Positions 28,501-36,795 of a stretch of 64,000 nt of DNA are shown one piece after another. The position numbers were made by a program, and so were the translations under genes. The stretch's first letter is position 1. Each line of letters begins with the position of its first letter. The stretch spans positions 1 to 64,000 of the forward strand of contig JAKVCC010000014.1 of NCBI GenBank assembly GCA_022448265.1, written 5' to 3'. A model generated the notes under the pieces. It saw only the letters and a list, made by a program, of their open reading frames with translations. It was not told where the DNA came from and made no database searches. Origin of the DNA: Pirellulales bacterium (GTDB lineage Bacteria > Planctomycetota > Planctomycetia > Pirellulales > Lacipirellulaceae).

Positions 28501-28997
28501 TCGATGTTGGCCGGGTGGGAGGCGTCACTGGGCTGAATATTATCGATTATAAATCGGGTGCAAGAGAGGTGAAAATGGACCTGAACAAGGTCCGCTCCGG
28601 GCACCAACTCCAGTTGCCCCTCTACGCCCTAGCGGCCGAGCAACATCTGCTGTCCAGCCAAGATGTGCGGGCCTGGGTGGCCGGTTATTGGAACGTCCGC
28701 GGCCAGGGCTTTGAGAAACACGGCGATCAGCACGGGTTTTTGCTGCGGGAAGTGCGGGACCAGGAGGTCACCCGCACGGACTCCTGGGAGCAAGCCTTGC
28801 CCGATGTACTTGCGCGGGTGCAGCAGATGGTGAACGGCATTCGCGGCGGCCATTTTCCGGTTTATAACGAAGACAAACATTGCACTCGATCATGTCCGTT
28901 CCGGACGATATGCCGAGTAGGTCAGATTCGCAGCCTGGAGAAGGTGTGGGATGAGAGAGGGGCGGAGGCCAGCGACGGAATGAACGATGAGCAATGA
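25590..28997 (+). CDS. addB: AddB-like helicase/nuclease subunit (PD-(D/E)XK family)
   Basis: AddB is the second subunit of the AddAB double-strand break resection nuclease. The product has a Walker A motif AGLPRTGKTD near its N-terminus. Its C-terminal nuclease domain has IDRIDV, IIDYKSG and QLQLPLYALA, the PD-(D/E)XK pattern. A cysteine in ATCPFRFF and three in CTRSCPFRTIC form the usual four-Cys Fe-S cluster around the nuclease. The start is uncertain: the frame opens with TTG at 25539, whereas the ATG at 25590 or 25620 are alternatives, and I give 25590. Its partner addA lies 2 kb downstream, beyond a DUF1559 gene and a DUF1501 remnant. Confidence 0.88.
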   Translation: MMDHTFEQTPMNTTSTDAEVQLLAGLPRTGKTDRLLSAYGAFLEQWQRNMASPGGLWIGPAQVSVDRVRSGLVDATQVALFEPQVFTFASFAQWVIADSGQRIRPISSLQKRKILQWVVGEAIAAGKFSHFGPVASTPGFLGLVDERIVQLKRADIWPEDFSRLARSGRDKDLAALYAAYQRRLKEDELYDAEGRFWAAREIISSHPDEPRYFFGHVVVDGFSDFTSAQVDILRLLAARSRCLQISLTLEPAALDSRDASLGRALLMRKTGHTLARLREVLPQAVVEFQQPRTALAPAFQHLRSKLFEDADVVPRFAGPVTGLGIIAAAGEQGEVEEVASRVKTLLQGGQVSPADILVVLPQPRHHARRVGEVFREFEIPHAVDAPERLNTAPLLRQLSGLVRLHLEDWPFRELLGVVGNRTISLFDDVASLGGAGEQTRIAIEKCLRLAQLPSGRQSLLQQLGTWAAADGPEAVDNRLATDARVALEKLEQLSALLAALPERATWQDWLVALERLLAGLGLLPLSGQGARQMADSTECWKRLQNGLRSITAVERKTGDTAGHRLAEVRETLEFIGRNLYRAKSPDPVGRVRVLSAETARHVSAKHVFILGLGEQAFALRDTGAGDGIAAAHDDRESQGGLNGQSELMLLFYELVARATGSLTLSYAALDSKGQPLLPSPMLTELERCFGVAPVPITTMSFGETQGSEANPLSDRQWRRQAVGAALEERPRWLAGLTAASGTGATGAAILDGMACVAQRAKRECFGSWEGLLLSEKAQATLADHFDASHLWSPSQLEVYATCPFRFFSEQLLGLEPLAEFAVRGDAARRGSLLHQVLAAVHQHGRTDGPVIEKDDFEAELVARFLEALQAAVEAAPRVGLEHCLQEIQRREIAAWASGFAQQEKAYRALWDEWDEPPRPAHLEVRFGPRVRADAQTSLDSQTDSDGASTPEPFELDLGSERIRLTAQIDRIDVGRVGGVTGLNIIDYKSGAREVKMDLNKVRSGHQLQLPLYALAAEQHLLSSQDVRAWVAGYWNVRGQGFEKHGDQHGFLLREVRDQEVTRTDSWEQALPDVLARVQQMVNGIRGGHFPVYNEDKHCTRSCPFRTICRVGQIRSLEKVWDERGAEASDGMNDEQ

Positions 28998-29022
28998 CGG
29001 ATGACCGCTGAGGCTCGAACGA

Positions 29023-29340
29023 TTACGCCAACACCGCCTGCACCATCTCTCCACAGACGTCTGTTAGCCGGAAGTCACTACCGTTCAAAAGGTAGGTAAG
29101 CTGCTCGTGATCGAGTTCCATTAAATGCAATCCAGTGGTGTGGATGTCATGTATAGGCAGCTTGTCGACCACCGTTTCGTAACCGAACTCGTCGGTTTTC
29201 CCGTTAATGCACGTCGCCTCTGATTCCACCACCGGCAAGTTAGGTCGTAACCACATGTGGGTTATGGTCACGCCCCGGAAGCTGACTGGGCTGCGACACC
29301 GGCAACCGGACAAACTTCCCACAGGCTACTACCCTCGCCA
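29023..29340 (-). pseudogene. DUF1501 protein remnant (C-terminal part)
   Basis: On the minus strand VVACGKFVRLPVSQ and PGRDHNPHVVTT, a TAA, LAGGGIRGDVH, then after a frame change GKTDEFGYETVVDKLPIHDI, LDHEQLTYLLNGSDFRLTDV and a final stop follow the order of the DUF1501 C-terminus (GEFGR.P.SQ, GRDHNP, W-AGGG, TDEFG, LDHE-LTY, FRLTDV). A nonsense codon and a frameshift show it is dead. DUF1501 proteins are exported sulfatase-like proteins abundant in planctomycetes, usually paired with a DUF1553 protein, which is absent here. Confidence 0.85.
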
Positions 29341-29506
29341 TCAAGCAATGCCGCCAAATAGAGACGTCGCAACCGCAATTCCCTGGAGCCCTGGCCTGTA
29401 ATAAGGTTATGGGCGAGATCGATGTCATTACAGCTGCTGATAGACGCTTTGATGTCGATTGTTTTTCAACATGTCGTTTCGTCCAAGTTCAGTATCACGT
29501 TTGCCA

Positions 29507-30760
29507 TTACAGGCCAAGCACCTCACTGCCGTTGCGCGTGACCTGATGCAGATACGTGTCCCGATCGATGGACTCGTCGACGGCTTCGACATGGGCATCG
29601 GCAAAGCAGTGTAGCACGACGCCTGGATGGGCGCTGCTAGGGCCATACCAACGACTGCCTTCCGGGCCGTTGTCAGAGGCATGCGCATAGGGCTTGTCGT
29701 AGAAGTAGGCTGAGCCAGATGGGAGCGGGGCCTGGTCGGCGCCGTCTTGCGCCTGATCACCGCCATTACGTTTGACATCCGAACCGATGTTGAGGGCCGT
29801 TTGGCCGTCGTTGGCAGTGGGATCATCGGGCTCGCCAAAGGTAAGCACTTTAGGGCCGGTGCTGGGCGCCGTTTGTCCTACTTCACCAGGTCCATTGGGA
29901 TCGGCTGCGACCACATAGGACGACACGCCGCTCACCCAAGAGGCGAATCGCTCCTCGCGGGACTCCGTAAACACGAACGTATTGGAACTGCCGTCCCGTA
30001 TAAACCCGAACGAGACACCTCTTGGCCGGCGGCGCACCTGGAGGATGCTCCGGAATTCGCTCTCCGGGGACTGCGATTTGGCCGTGTTCTTGGCAAAGAC
30101 GATAACCCCATTGCCAATGATCGTTCCTTCCGCCATTGGGTAAACTGAACCAGTAGGCGGGCGTCCCGCAGCGCCAGTCATTGTGTCACCATCGCTCCTG
30201 TAATGGGTGGACGTGATTGCTACATAGTTGCCCACCTTCGCCTTTTCACCATTCGCCAGAGCGCCGGCCTTCGTGTCATCGCTGCCTGGATAACTGGGGC
30301 ATACGTAGGCCTCCACCCGCTGGCCGAACACGAAGCTTTCGAAACCGGTTTTATTTTGGTCCACAACGATCGGCTGGGGGGCGAATGGACTCGCATTGAG
30401 ATTGTTAGAAAACTCGTTCGACTTTGCACGGTCGTAGATGTTGCTGTTTTCCATTTCCGGCAAAATCTGAAACAGCCAACTGTAGCCATCGTCTATACTG
30501 CCGGCGATAGGTGTGGGAGTAAGCTTTCGTCCTTCAGTGAAGAACGTCGAAGCCAGAGGGAACTCTTCCTGGCGCCGATCGGCGAAATTGTGCAAGGCAA
30601 TTCCAATTTGCTTCATGTTGTTCAGGCACGAATTGCGCCGGGCCGCCTCCCGGGCCGCCTGAACGGCAGGTAGGAGTAGGGCTACCAAGACGCCGATGAT
30701 GGCAATTACCACCAGCAGTTCGACGAGGGTGAAACCTCGACATTCTCGTTTTACACCCAT
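29507..30760 (-). CDS. DUF1559 prepilin-like protein, copy 2
   Basis: The 417-residue product shares with copy 1 the prepilin start [16 protein letters not shown], the hydrophobic helix and the [12 protein letters not shown] stretch. It also shares blocks such as [27 protein letters not shown] and [20 protein letters not shown]. Between the blocks the two diverge, notably around residues 70-85 and 175-215. The start at 30760 is chosen because it matches copy 1. The frame is open 23 codons further upstream. The C-terminus has [20 protein letters not shown]. Its promoter (30995-31024) and leader match those of copy 1. It lies between addB and addA, opposite in strand to both. Confidence 0.93.
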   Translation of the reverse strand: MGVKRECRGFTLVELLVVIAIIGVLVALLLPAVQAAREAARRNSCLNNMKQIGIALHNFADRRQEEFPLASTFFTEGRKLTPTPIAGSIDDGYSWLFQILPEMENSNIYDRAKSNEFSNNLNASPFAPQPIVVDQNKTGFESFVFGQRVEAYVCPSYPGSDDTKAGALANGEKAKVGNYVAITSTHYRSDGDTMTGAAGRPPTGSVYPMAEGTIIGNGVIVFAKNTAKSQSPESEFRSILQVRRRPRGVSFGFIRDGSSNTFVFTESREERFASWVSGVSSYVVAADPNGPGEVGQTAPSTGPKVLTFGEPDDPTANDGQTALNIGSDVKRNGGDQAQDGADQAPLPSGSAYFYDKPYAHASDNGPEGSRWYGPSSAHPGVVLHCFADAHVEAVDESIDRDTYLHQVTRNGSEVLGL

Positions 30761-30871
30761 TTTGATGCCTCTTACCCAAACGGAAAACAGAAATGAAAAA
30801 ATAAAATGTAACGAAATAGCAAGTCCCACTCAATAAAAGCAGTCTAGCTACGAAAATCCTAAATCGTCCCC

Positions 30872-30899
30872 CCAGCTGTTCAGCCAAAATAACAGCTGG
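30872..30899. repeat. Hairpin in the DUF1559 copy 2 leader
   Basis: A perfect 9-bp inverted repeat (CCAGCTGTT and AACAGCTGG) with a 10-base loop lies inside the leader of copy 2. I see no equivalent hairpin at this place in the copy 1 leader. Confidence 0.7.
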
Positions 30900-30994
30900 T
30901 CACCTACAATGACCGAATTTCCCAAGCAAAACGGCGGACCCGAAAAATGGGCAGGACACAGGTTTCGCACCGGCGAAGACGAGACTACTTTAAT

Positions 30995-31024
30995 AGCTTA
31001 CGCAAAAATGGACTACGTTGTCAA
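30995..31024 (-). promoter_or_regulatory. Promoter of DUF1559 copy 2
   Basis: The minus strand has TTGACA (31019-31024), 18 bases, and TAAGCT (30995-31000). The surrounding text aligns with the copy 1 promoter. Its -35 box overlaps the first codons of the addA frame, and similarity with copy 1 stops at the -35. Confidence 0.65.
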
Positions 31025-34000
31025 AGTGCCAGGAATCTAAAGCTGCTGTGACATTATTGGCTGAAACGTTTTTGACTGACGAGCAGCGGGCTGCTTTGGA
31101 CGCGCACGACCGCAGCGTGTCGCTCGCGGCGGGTGCCGGGTGTGGCAAGACGCATGTGCTGACCGAGCGGTTTTTGTCGTATTTGGATCCGCGGGTACTC
31201 GAGCCGACCGCCGAGCTTACCGAACTGGTTGCGATTACCTTTACCGACGCCGCAGCCCGTGAAATGCGCCACAGGATTCGTCGCCGCTCCTATCAGCGGC
31301 TCGAAAAGGCGACCTCTGTTGACGAGCGGCGCGCGTGGTGGAAGCTGATTCGTGCCATGGATCAGAATCGCGTCTCCACAATCCATAGTTTTTGTGCCGC
31401 GCTACTTCGAACTCATGCGGCTGAAGCTGGACTCGACCCGCGTTTTGAAGTGTTGGACGGGCCGGCTGCCGAACTATTGCGGGTACAGACCTTGGACGAC
31501 CGCTTGCGGCAATTGCTGACCGTTGGCGACCCGCGACTGATCGAGTTGGCCACGCGTTTTGATCTGCGCAATTTACGCGACGACTTAGTGCATTTGCTGG
31601 GCGAAAACACTGCGCAGGTCATTCAGCAGTGGGGTGAGTCAATCGTACCGGATGTCGTAACTACTTGGCGCACGTATTATGAAGAGACGGTCGTTCCCCG
31701 TGCCACGTCAAGATTGCTGCTCGCGGAACCTGTTGTCGAGTTGTGCCGACTGTGCGAGGAAGCCCAAGTTTCAAGCGAGCATTTATCAGCTCACTTACAA
31801 GAAATCCTCCAGATCCTGAACTCTACGCCGCAAGTTGATCTCAGAGGCGAGCCGCTGCGAAGGCTGAGTGAATTGGCCAAAGTGAAGGGTGTTTGTAGAA
31901 AAAAAGACTGGCAGGATGCAGCGGACTACGAAAAATATCGCGACGCGTGCCAAGCCGTCCGCAAGCTGGCGGGGCGCAGCATCCTCCGGTACGTGTTGTC
32001 GGAGGAGCAGCTTTTCGATGCCGCTTCAGTAGGCTTGGAACTGCTGGGATTGGTGGCGGACGTGGCCGGTTGCCATGAGGCAGTTAAGCAGGAACGGAAC
32101 CTGCTTGAATTTGACGATGTTTTGATCAGGACACTTCAATTGTTGGAGGACCCGCGGTACCCGAGCGTGCGCGAAAGCTTAGGGGCCAGTGTGCGGCTGC
32201 TGATGGTCGATGAGTTCCAGGATACCGACCCCTTGCAGTGTTCGATCGTGCAGGCCTTGTGCGGTGCAGATTGGGCAACGCAGGGTTTGTTTGTCGTGGG
32301 CGACTTCAAACAATCGATTTACCGGTTTCGCGGCGCGCAGCCGCAGGTTTCCAGAGAACTCCGCGCGCGCCTGCCTGTGGGTGGCCGGCTTTCGCTCACG
32401 ACAAACTTTCGCAGCCAACCGGCCCTATTAGATTTTGTCAATGCACTCTTTCACGATGCCTTCGAGGAAGCGTACGAGCCGCTTGTCGCGAACCGCCCGC
32501 AAGAGACTCCTTGTCCGGCAGTTGAGTTTTTGTGGGCGGCTGGGAAAGAGGACGGTGCGGACGACCCGGTTGCGAGTCGTCTGGGGCCCACGCAACAAGT
32601 TCGCGTGCGCGAGGCTCGGTTTATCGCCAGGCGTCTGGCGGCACTGCTGGACGGTGGCGAGCCACTGGTCGTCGATCCCGAGAGCCAGCAGCGGCGGGCT
32701 TTACGATTGGGCGATATCGCCATTCTGCTCCGTTCGTTGAGCGACGTATATATCTATGAAGAGGCCTTGAGAGAATACGGACTGGACTACTACCTGGCCG
32801 GTGGCCACGCTTTTTACGCGCAGCAGGAAATCTATGACATCCTTCACCTGCTGCGCGCCATCGCCAGCCCGGCCGACAATCTAAGCCTGGCCGGTGCCTT
32901 GCGAAGCCCCCTGTTTTCTCTGGAAGACGAAACCCTGTTTTGGCTGGTGAGCGGGCATAGCTCCTTGCAAGAGGGAGTTTTCTCCACCGAGCGTGCCGCA
33001 CAAATGAGTGCCAGCGAACGGGCGAAAGTCGAGCGGGCGGCTGAAACGATTCGCCACTTGAGAGCGCAAAAAGATCAGATGCTGGTTGCGGAGTTGCTCA
33101 GTGAGGCCATCGCGCGCACGGGTTACGATGCGACTCTGCTGTGCGAGTTTTTAGGGCGGCGCAAGTTGGCTAATGTTGAAAAGCTTGTCGAACAGGCCCG
33201 CATGCTGGATCGAACGAGTCCCGGCGATCTAGATGGTTTTATTACGCAGCTTTCCGAATTTGTTGTGCGAGCGCCCAAGGAACCACTAGCCGCATCGCGG
33301 GAGCAAAGCGATGTGATTCGCATCATGACCATCCACTATGCCAAGGGCCTGGAGTTTCCTCTGGTGGTGGTGCCAGACCTTAACCGGAAGGCACCGCCTA
33401 CGCCGCACCGACCGGTCCTAGACCCGCATCTCGGTCCCCTGGTCCCGGCCGCCTCCCGCGCGGACAGCGATCGGTATTGTGTCGGTTGGGATATGTTTCA
33501 GTTCTCTGAGCTAGAAGAGGAGTTGGAAGAACGCAAGCGTGTGCTATACGTTGCATGTACGCGGGCGGCCGACTATTTGATGCTCTCTAGCGGCGTGAAG
33601 GATCTGCAAAAAGATCTGCAGCATCCTTCAAGCCATTGGCTGAAATTCCTAAGCGAGAAGTTTCATCTCCTGGAGGGGCGCTACCTTGGCGAGCTTCCGG
33701 AGGGCTTTGGCCAGCCCCAAGTCCTGGTCACCAGCACCGAGCCCCCGGCACTACGCAAATCCGCGGCCAAGTCGCGGGGTGTTGATCTCGCGCAACTCGC
33801 CGAGCAGACCCGTTCTTTGGCCGCCGAGGGGCAGGGAAGTGTCCCCGCGTCGGTGACGCCGATTTCTGTCGATACGGCGGCGCGCAAGCGTTTCTCATTT
33901 TCTCGATTGTCCGGCAAGCTTGTGCTGGAGAACGGGCTTGCAACCAGGCCGAGCGACGAGTCGAACGACGGAGCTACTGACGCAAGCGGCTTGGATCCGA

Positions 34001-34563
34001 AGGGGCTTGGCAATCTCGTCCACGCAGTCTTGGAGCAGATCGACTTTGGCAGCACTGGCGATGTCCGCGGACTTTGCGATTTTCTTGCGCCCCAGTACCT
34101 GGAAACACAATGGCAAGAGGCGGCTGCATCCGCGGCCAAGATGGTGCAAGATTTCCTCGCCAGCGATCGAGCCAGCGCCATGGCCAGTGCGCGGGTGCTG
34201 CGGCGGGAAGTTGAGTTCGTGATGCCGTGGCCGCTCCAGTCATCGTTGCAGGAGGGCCGCTATTTGCACGGGGTTATTGACTGCCTGTACCAAGACGCTG
34301 CCGGCAGTTGGCACGTGGTGGATTACAAGTCAAACCAGGTTTCTGCGGGCGGTGTCCCGGTTGCAGCCGAACGGTACGCGCTGCAAATATTTGCCTATTC
34401 GCTTGCCTGCGAGGCTGCCTTGGGTGTGGCTCCGGTTGAGAGCATTCTGTACTTTTTGCGACCGGGGGCTGAGTTTGATTTTAGTTGGGACGCGGCGCAG
34501 CGCTCGACGATGGCCACTGCGGTTGATCAGGCTATTCATGGGCAGTTGGGAGTGATGCAATAG
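31018..34563 (+). CDS. addA: AddA-like UvrD/Rep-family helicase-nuclease
   Basis: AddA unwinds and degrades DNA ends with AddB to start recombination repair. The 1181-residue frame has Walker A AGAGCGKTHV near residue 38, the motif II VDEFQDTDPLQ near 397, and a motif III/IV-like GDFKQSIYRFRGAQP. Further UvrD motifs are TTNFRSQPALLDF and MTIHYAKGLEFPLVVV, and the nuclease end has GVIDCLYQD with VVDYKSNQV near 1102. The start is not ATG. TTG at 31018 or GTG at 31048 are the options, and the TTG overlaps the -35 of the opposing DUF1559 promoter. Together with addB it should form the working enzyme. Confidence 0.9.
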   Translation: MSKCQESKAAVTLLAETFLTDEQRAALDAHDRSVSLAAGAGCGKTHVLTERFLSYLDPRVLEPTAELTELVAITFTDAAAREMRHRIRRRSYQRLEKATSVDERRAWWKLIRAMDQNRVSTIHSFCAALLRTHAAEAGLDPRFEVLDGPAAELLRVQTLDDRLRQLLTVGDPRLIELATRFDLRNLRDDLVHLLGENTAQVIQQWGESIVPDVVTTWRTYYEETVVPRATSRLLLAEPVVELCRLCEEAQVSSEHLSAHLQEILQILNSTPQVDLRGEPLRRLSELAKVKGVCRKKDWQDAADYEKYRDACQAVRKLAGRSILRYVLSEEQLFDAASVGLELLGLVADVAGCHEAVKQERNLLEFDDVLIRTLQLLEDPRYPSVRESLGASVRLLMVDEFQDTDPLQCSIVQALCGADWATQGLFVVGDFKQSIYRFRGAQPQVSRELRARLPVGGRLSLTTNFRSQPALLDFVNALFHDAFEEAYEPLVANRPQETPCPAVEFLWAAGKEDGADDPVASRLGPTQQVRVREARFIARRLAALLDGGEPLVVDPESQQRRALRLGDIAILLRSLSDVYIYEEALREYGLDYYLAGGHAFYAQQEIYDILHLLRAIASPADNLSLAGALRSPLFSLEDETLFWLVSGHSSLQEGVFSTERAAQMSASERAKVERAAETIRHLRAQKDQMLVAELLSEAIARTGYDATLLCEFLGRRKLANVEKLVEQARMLDRTSPGDLDGFITQLSEFVVRAPKEPLAASREQSDVIRIMTIHYAKGLEFPLVVVPDLNRKAPPTPHRPVLDPHLGPLVPAASRADSDRYCVGWDMFQFSELEEELEERKRVLYVACTRAADYLMLSSGVKDLQKDLQHPSSHWLKFLSEKFHLLEGRYLGELPEGFGQPQVLVTSTEPPALRKSAAKSRGVDLAQLAEQTRSLAAEGQGSVPASVTPISVDTAARKRFSFSRLSGKLVLENGLATRPSDESNDGATDASGLDPKGLGNLVHAVLEQIDFGSTGDVRGLCDFLAPQYLETQWQEAAASAAKMVQDFLASDRASAMASARVLRREVEFVMPWPLQSSLQEGRYLHGVIDCLYQDAAGSWHVVDYKSNQVSAGGVPVAAERYALQIFAYSLACEAALGVAPVESILYFLRPGAEFDFSWDAAQRSTMATAVDQAIHGQLGVMQ

Positions 34564-34769
34564 TAATTTGGTCAATTTAGCGGACCGGATGCGCGTTAGA
34601 TCAACAGGAGAAAAATGGGCAGCCGCTCTTGCCGGGAGAAGTTGGCTGAAATGCGAGCAGGCGCGGCCAACCCCTTAGCGTAGAATGCCGGTACGTGCGC
34701 CGTGAAGCCGCTGTTTAAGCTTGTGCTCAGCCATTCCTTGGGGTTGCGGCCCGCGCGCTCGAATCAATT

Positions 34770-36017
34770 ATGGTTTCACCCGATTCGCAACGTGACTTTG
34801 CCCTGCAGATCGTCGAGCAGCTCCGTGCCGCCGGTTACGAAGCGTTCTGGGCGGGGGGCTGCGTGCGCGATCAACTACTGGGGCGGGTGCCCAAAGATTA
34901 CGACGTGGCTACCGGCGCTCGACCCGAACAGGTGCGGGAGCTGTTCGGGCCTCGCCGTACCCTGGCGATAGGCGCCGCCTTTGGCGTTATATCGGTTCTC
35001 GGCCGGCGCAATCTCGATTCGATTGAGGTGGCCACGTTTCGCAGCGATGGCGCCTACATCGATGGGCGGCATCCACAGAGTATTGTGTTTTCCAGCGTCG
35101 AAGAGGACGCCCGCCGCCGCGACTTTACGATCAACGGTCTTTTTTTTGATCCCGTGCAAAGGCAGGTTATCGACTACGTTGGCGGGCAGCAAGATATTCA
35201 TGGCCAGGTCGTGCGGGCCATTGGCGACGCGGCGGCCCGTTTTGGCGAAGACAAATTACGGATGCTTCGCGCGGTCCGGTTTGCCGCTGCATTTGGATTT
35301 GAGATTGAGTCGGCTACGTTCTCGGCCATCCAGCAAATGGCAGGCGAAGTCCATGTTGTCAGTGCTGAGCGAATTGGTAGCGAGCTGCGGCGAATTCTGG
35401 TGCACCCGAGCCGCGGCCTGGGTTTGCACTTGCTGTTGGAAACCGGGCTGCTCGCGGCATTGTTACCTAATGTGGCCCGCCGGTTTGAGGAGTGTCAAGA
35501 AACGTGGGAGCAAGCCCGTGACGCGCTCGGCCGATTGAAATCGGTCTCGCTATCGGTTGCGCTGGCCACACTGTTCTGGGGGATTTGCGACGAATCGGAC
35601 ATTCGTCGTCATGGGCGCGCCTTTCGATTTTCTAATAAAGAGATCGAACGGGCGGCCTGGTTGGTCGGCAGCTTACCGGCTGTCGCCGCGGCAAAACGCT
35701 TGCCCTGGCCCAAGTTGCAGCCACGCCTGGTACATGCGGGTAGCGCCGATTTGATGGCCGTTGCGGAGGCGGTGCTGGGCGTGGACGACGAGGGCTGCGC
35801 CTTTTGCGAGGCCAAGTTGCAGCTTCCTCCCGAGCAGCTCAATCCGCCTCTGCTCGTCTCAGGGGATGACCTAGTGGCCTGCGGTTTACAGCCAGGGCGC
35901 GAATTTGCCGAATTGCTCGATCGTGTCCGCGAGGTGCAGCTTGACGGGCGTATTGGCAATCGCGAGCAGGCGCTGGAGTTGATAGATGGTTGGGTCAGAG
36001 AACGGGGCGGGAGGTAG
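34770..36017 (+). CDS. cca: CCA tRNA nucleotidyltransferase / poly(A) polymerase family
   Basis: The 415-residue protein has the class II nucleotidyltransferase head: AGGCVRDQLLGRVPKDYDVAT (G-G-x-V-R-D and the D-x-D metal site at about residues 29-47), RRRDFTINGLFFDP, and GEDKLRMLRAVRFAAAFGF. Both tRNA genes here lack an encoded CCA, so CCA addition is needed and fits this enzyme, though a poly(A) polymerase of the same family is hard to exclude by motif. It is followed after 69 bases by a membrane protein gene. Confidence 0.85.
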   Translation: MVSPDSQRDFALQIVEQLRAAGYEAFWAGGCVRDQLLGRVPKDYDVATGARPEQVRELFGPRRTLAIGAAFGVISVLGRRNLDSIEVATFRSDGAYIDGRHPQSIVFSSVEEDARRRDFTINGLFFDPVQRQVIDYVGGQQDIHGQVVRAIGDAAARFGEDKLRMLRAVRFAAAFGFEIESATFSAIQQMAGEVHVVSAERIGSELRRILVHPSRGLGLHLLLETGLLAALLPNVARRFEECQETWEQARDALGRLKSVSLSVALATLFWGICDESDIRRHGRAFRFSNKEIERAAWLVGSLPAVAAAKRLPWPKLQPRLVHAGSADLMAVAEAVLGVDDEGCAFCEAKLQLPPEQLNPPLLVSGDDLVACGLQPGREFAELLDRVREVQLDGRIGNREQALELIDGWVRERGGR

Positions 36018-36086
36018 ACGAAGTTCCCGGCGACCCTTACTATCGTGGAGTAAGTCTTGAGTTTCCCGAGTCGCCGGAGCCGTACC

Positions 36087-36590
36087 ATGGACGTCTATCT
36101 AGCTATTTCGACTGTTTGGGCCCATTTGCCGTTGGCCGATGCGCCTGTGCTCGACGCGAGCTACGTTGCCCAAGTTTTCTCGCGGGCGCTGCATATATTA
36201 GCGGCGATTATTCTTCTGGGCGGGCTGTTTTATATCCGTACTGTGTTGGCACCCGCGGGTGATCAAGCCTGTTTTGCAGGCCGACGGGCCATTTGGGCGC
36301 GCTGGGCCGGCATTGCCTCCGGCTTGCTGTTAGTGACCGGAATTTACAATTTTCTCACGATTAATAATCAGGTCAAAGCCGACGGCAATACATTGGAGCG
36401 GGCATATCACATGATGTTTGGTGTCAAGTTCCTGCTGGCGCTGTTGCTGATGTTTTTGGCGGCCGTCTTGGCTGGAAAAACAGACCTGGCGGAGCGCTTT
36501 CGCAGCCAGATGGGCAAATGGCTCAATATCAGTTGGGTGGTGGGATTGGCAATTGTGATCATCGCAGCGCTGCTACGTACTCTTCACTAA
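36087..36590 (+). CDS. Four-helix integral membrane protein, unknown function
   Basis: The 167-residue product has four hydrophobic segments of about 20 residues: LHILAAIILLGGLFYI, WAGIASGLLLVTGIYNFL, FGVKFLLALLLMFLAAVLA, and ISWVVGLAIVIIAALL. Short basic loops lie between. A His precedes the first helix and another lies before the third, as in some haem-binding CopD or DUF2269-like proteins, but this is only a resemblance. The start at 36087 has a GGAG about 8 bases upstream. The longer frame starting at 36057 lacks this. Confidence 0.75.
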   Translation: MDVYLAISTVWAHLPLADAPVLDASYVAQVFSRALHILAAIILLGGLFYIRTVLAPAGDQACFAGRRAIWARWAGIASGLLLVTGIYNFLTINNQVKADGNTLERAYHMMFGVKFLLALLLMFLAAVLAGKTDLAERFRSQMGKWLNISWVVGLAIVIIAALLRTLH

Positions 36591-36621
36591 TCCAAGCGAC
36601 CGTCTTCTGGAGCCCGCTTCC

Positions 36622-36795
36622 ATGGATAAAAAAGCTAAGAAAAAAGTTGAAGTTCTGCGAAAAAAGATCTCGCAACTTCAGCAGCAGCTTGCCGGTGCAA
36701 AACAGCAACCGGATGACCCGGACGAGCCTGCGCGACTGCAAGCTGAAATCGATGGGTTGAAAGACGAAATGCAGCAGCTCAAGGCGGCGGGGTAA
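36622..36795 (+). CDS. Small coiled-coil protein, 57 aa
   Basis: A 57-codon frame begins MDKKAKKKVEVLRKKISQLQ and continues as a helix with heptad-like Leu spacing, a PDDPDEPA break near residues 30-37, and a second helix ARLQAEIDGLKDEMQQLK. It follows the membrane protein gene by 31 bases. I recall similar small proteins in planctomycetes. The two-helix hairpin layout suggests self-association. Function is unknown. Confidence 0.75.
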   Translation: MDKKAKKKVEVLRKKISQLQQQLAGAKQQPDDPDEPARLQAEIDGLKDEMQQLKAAG

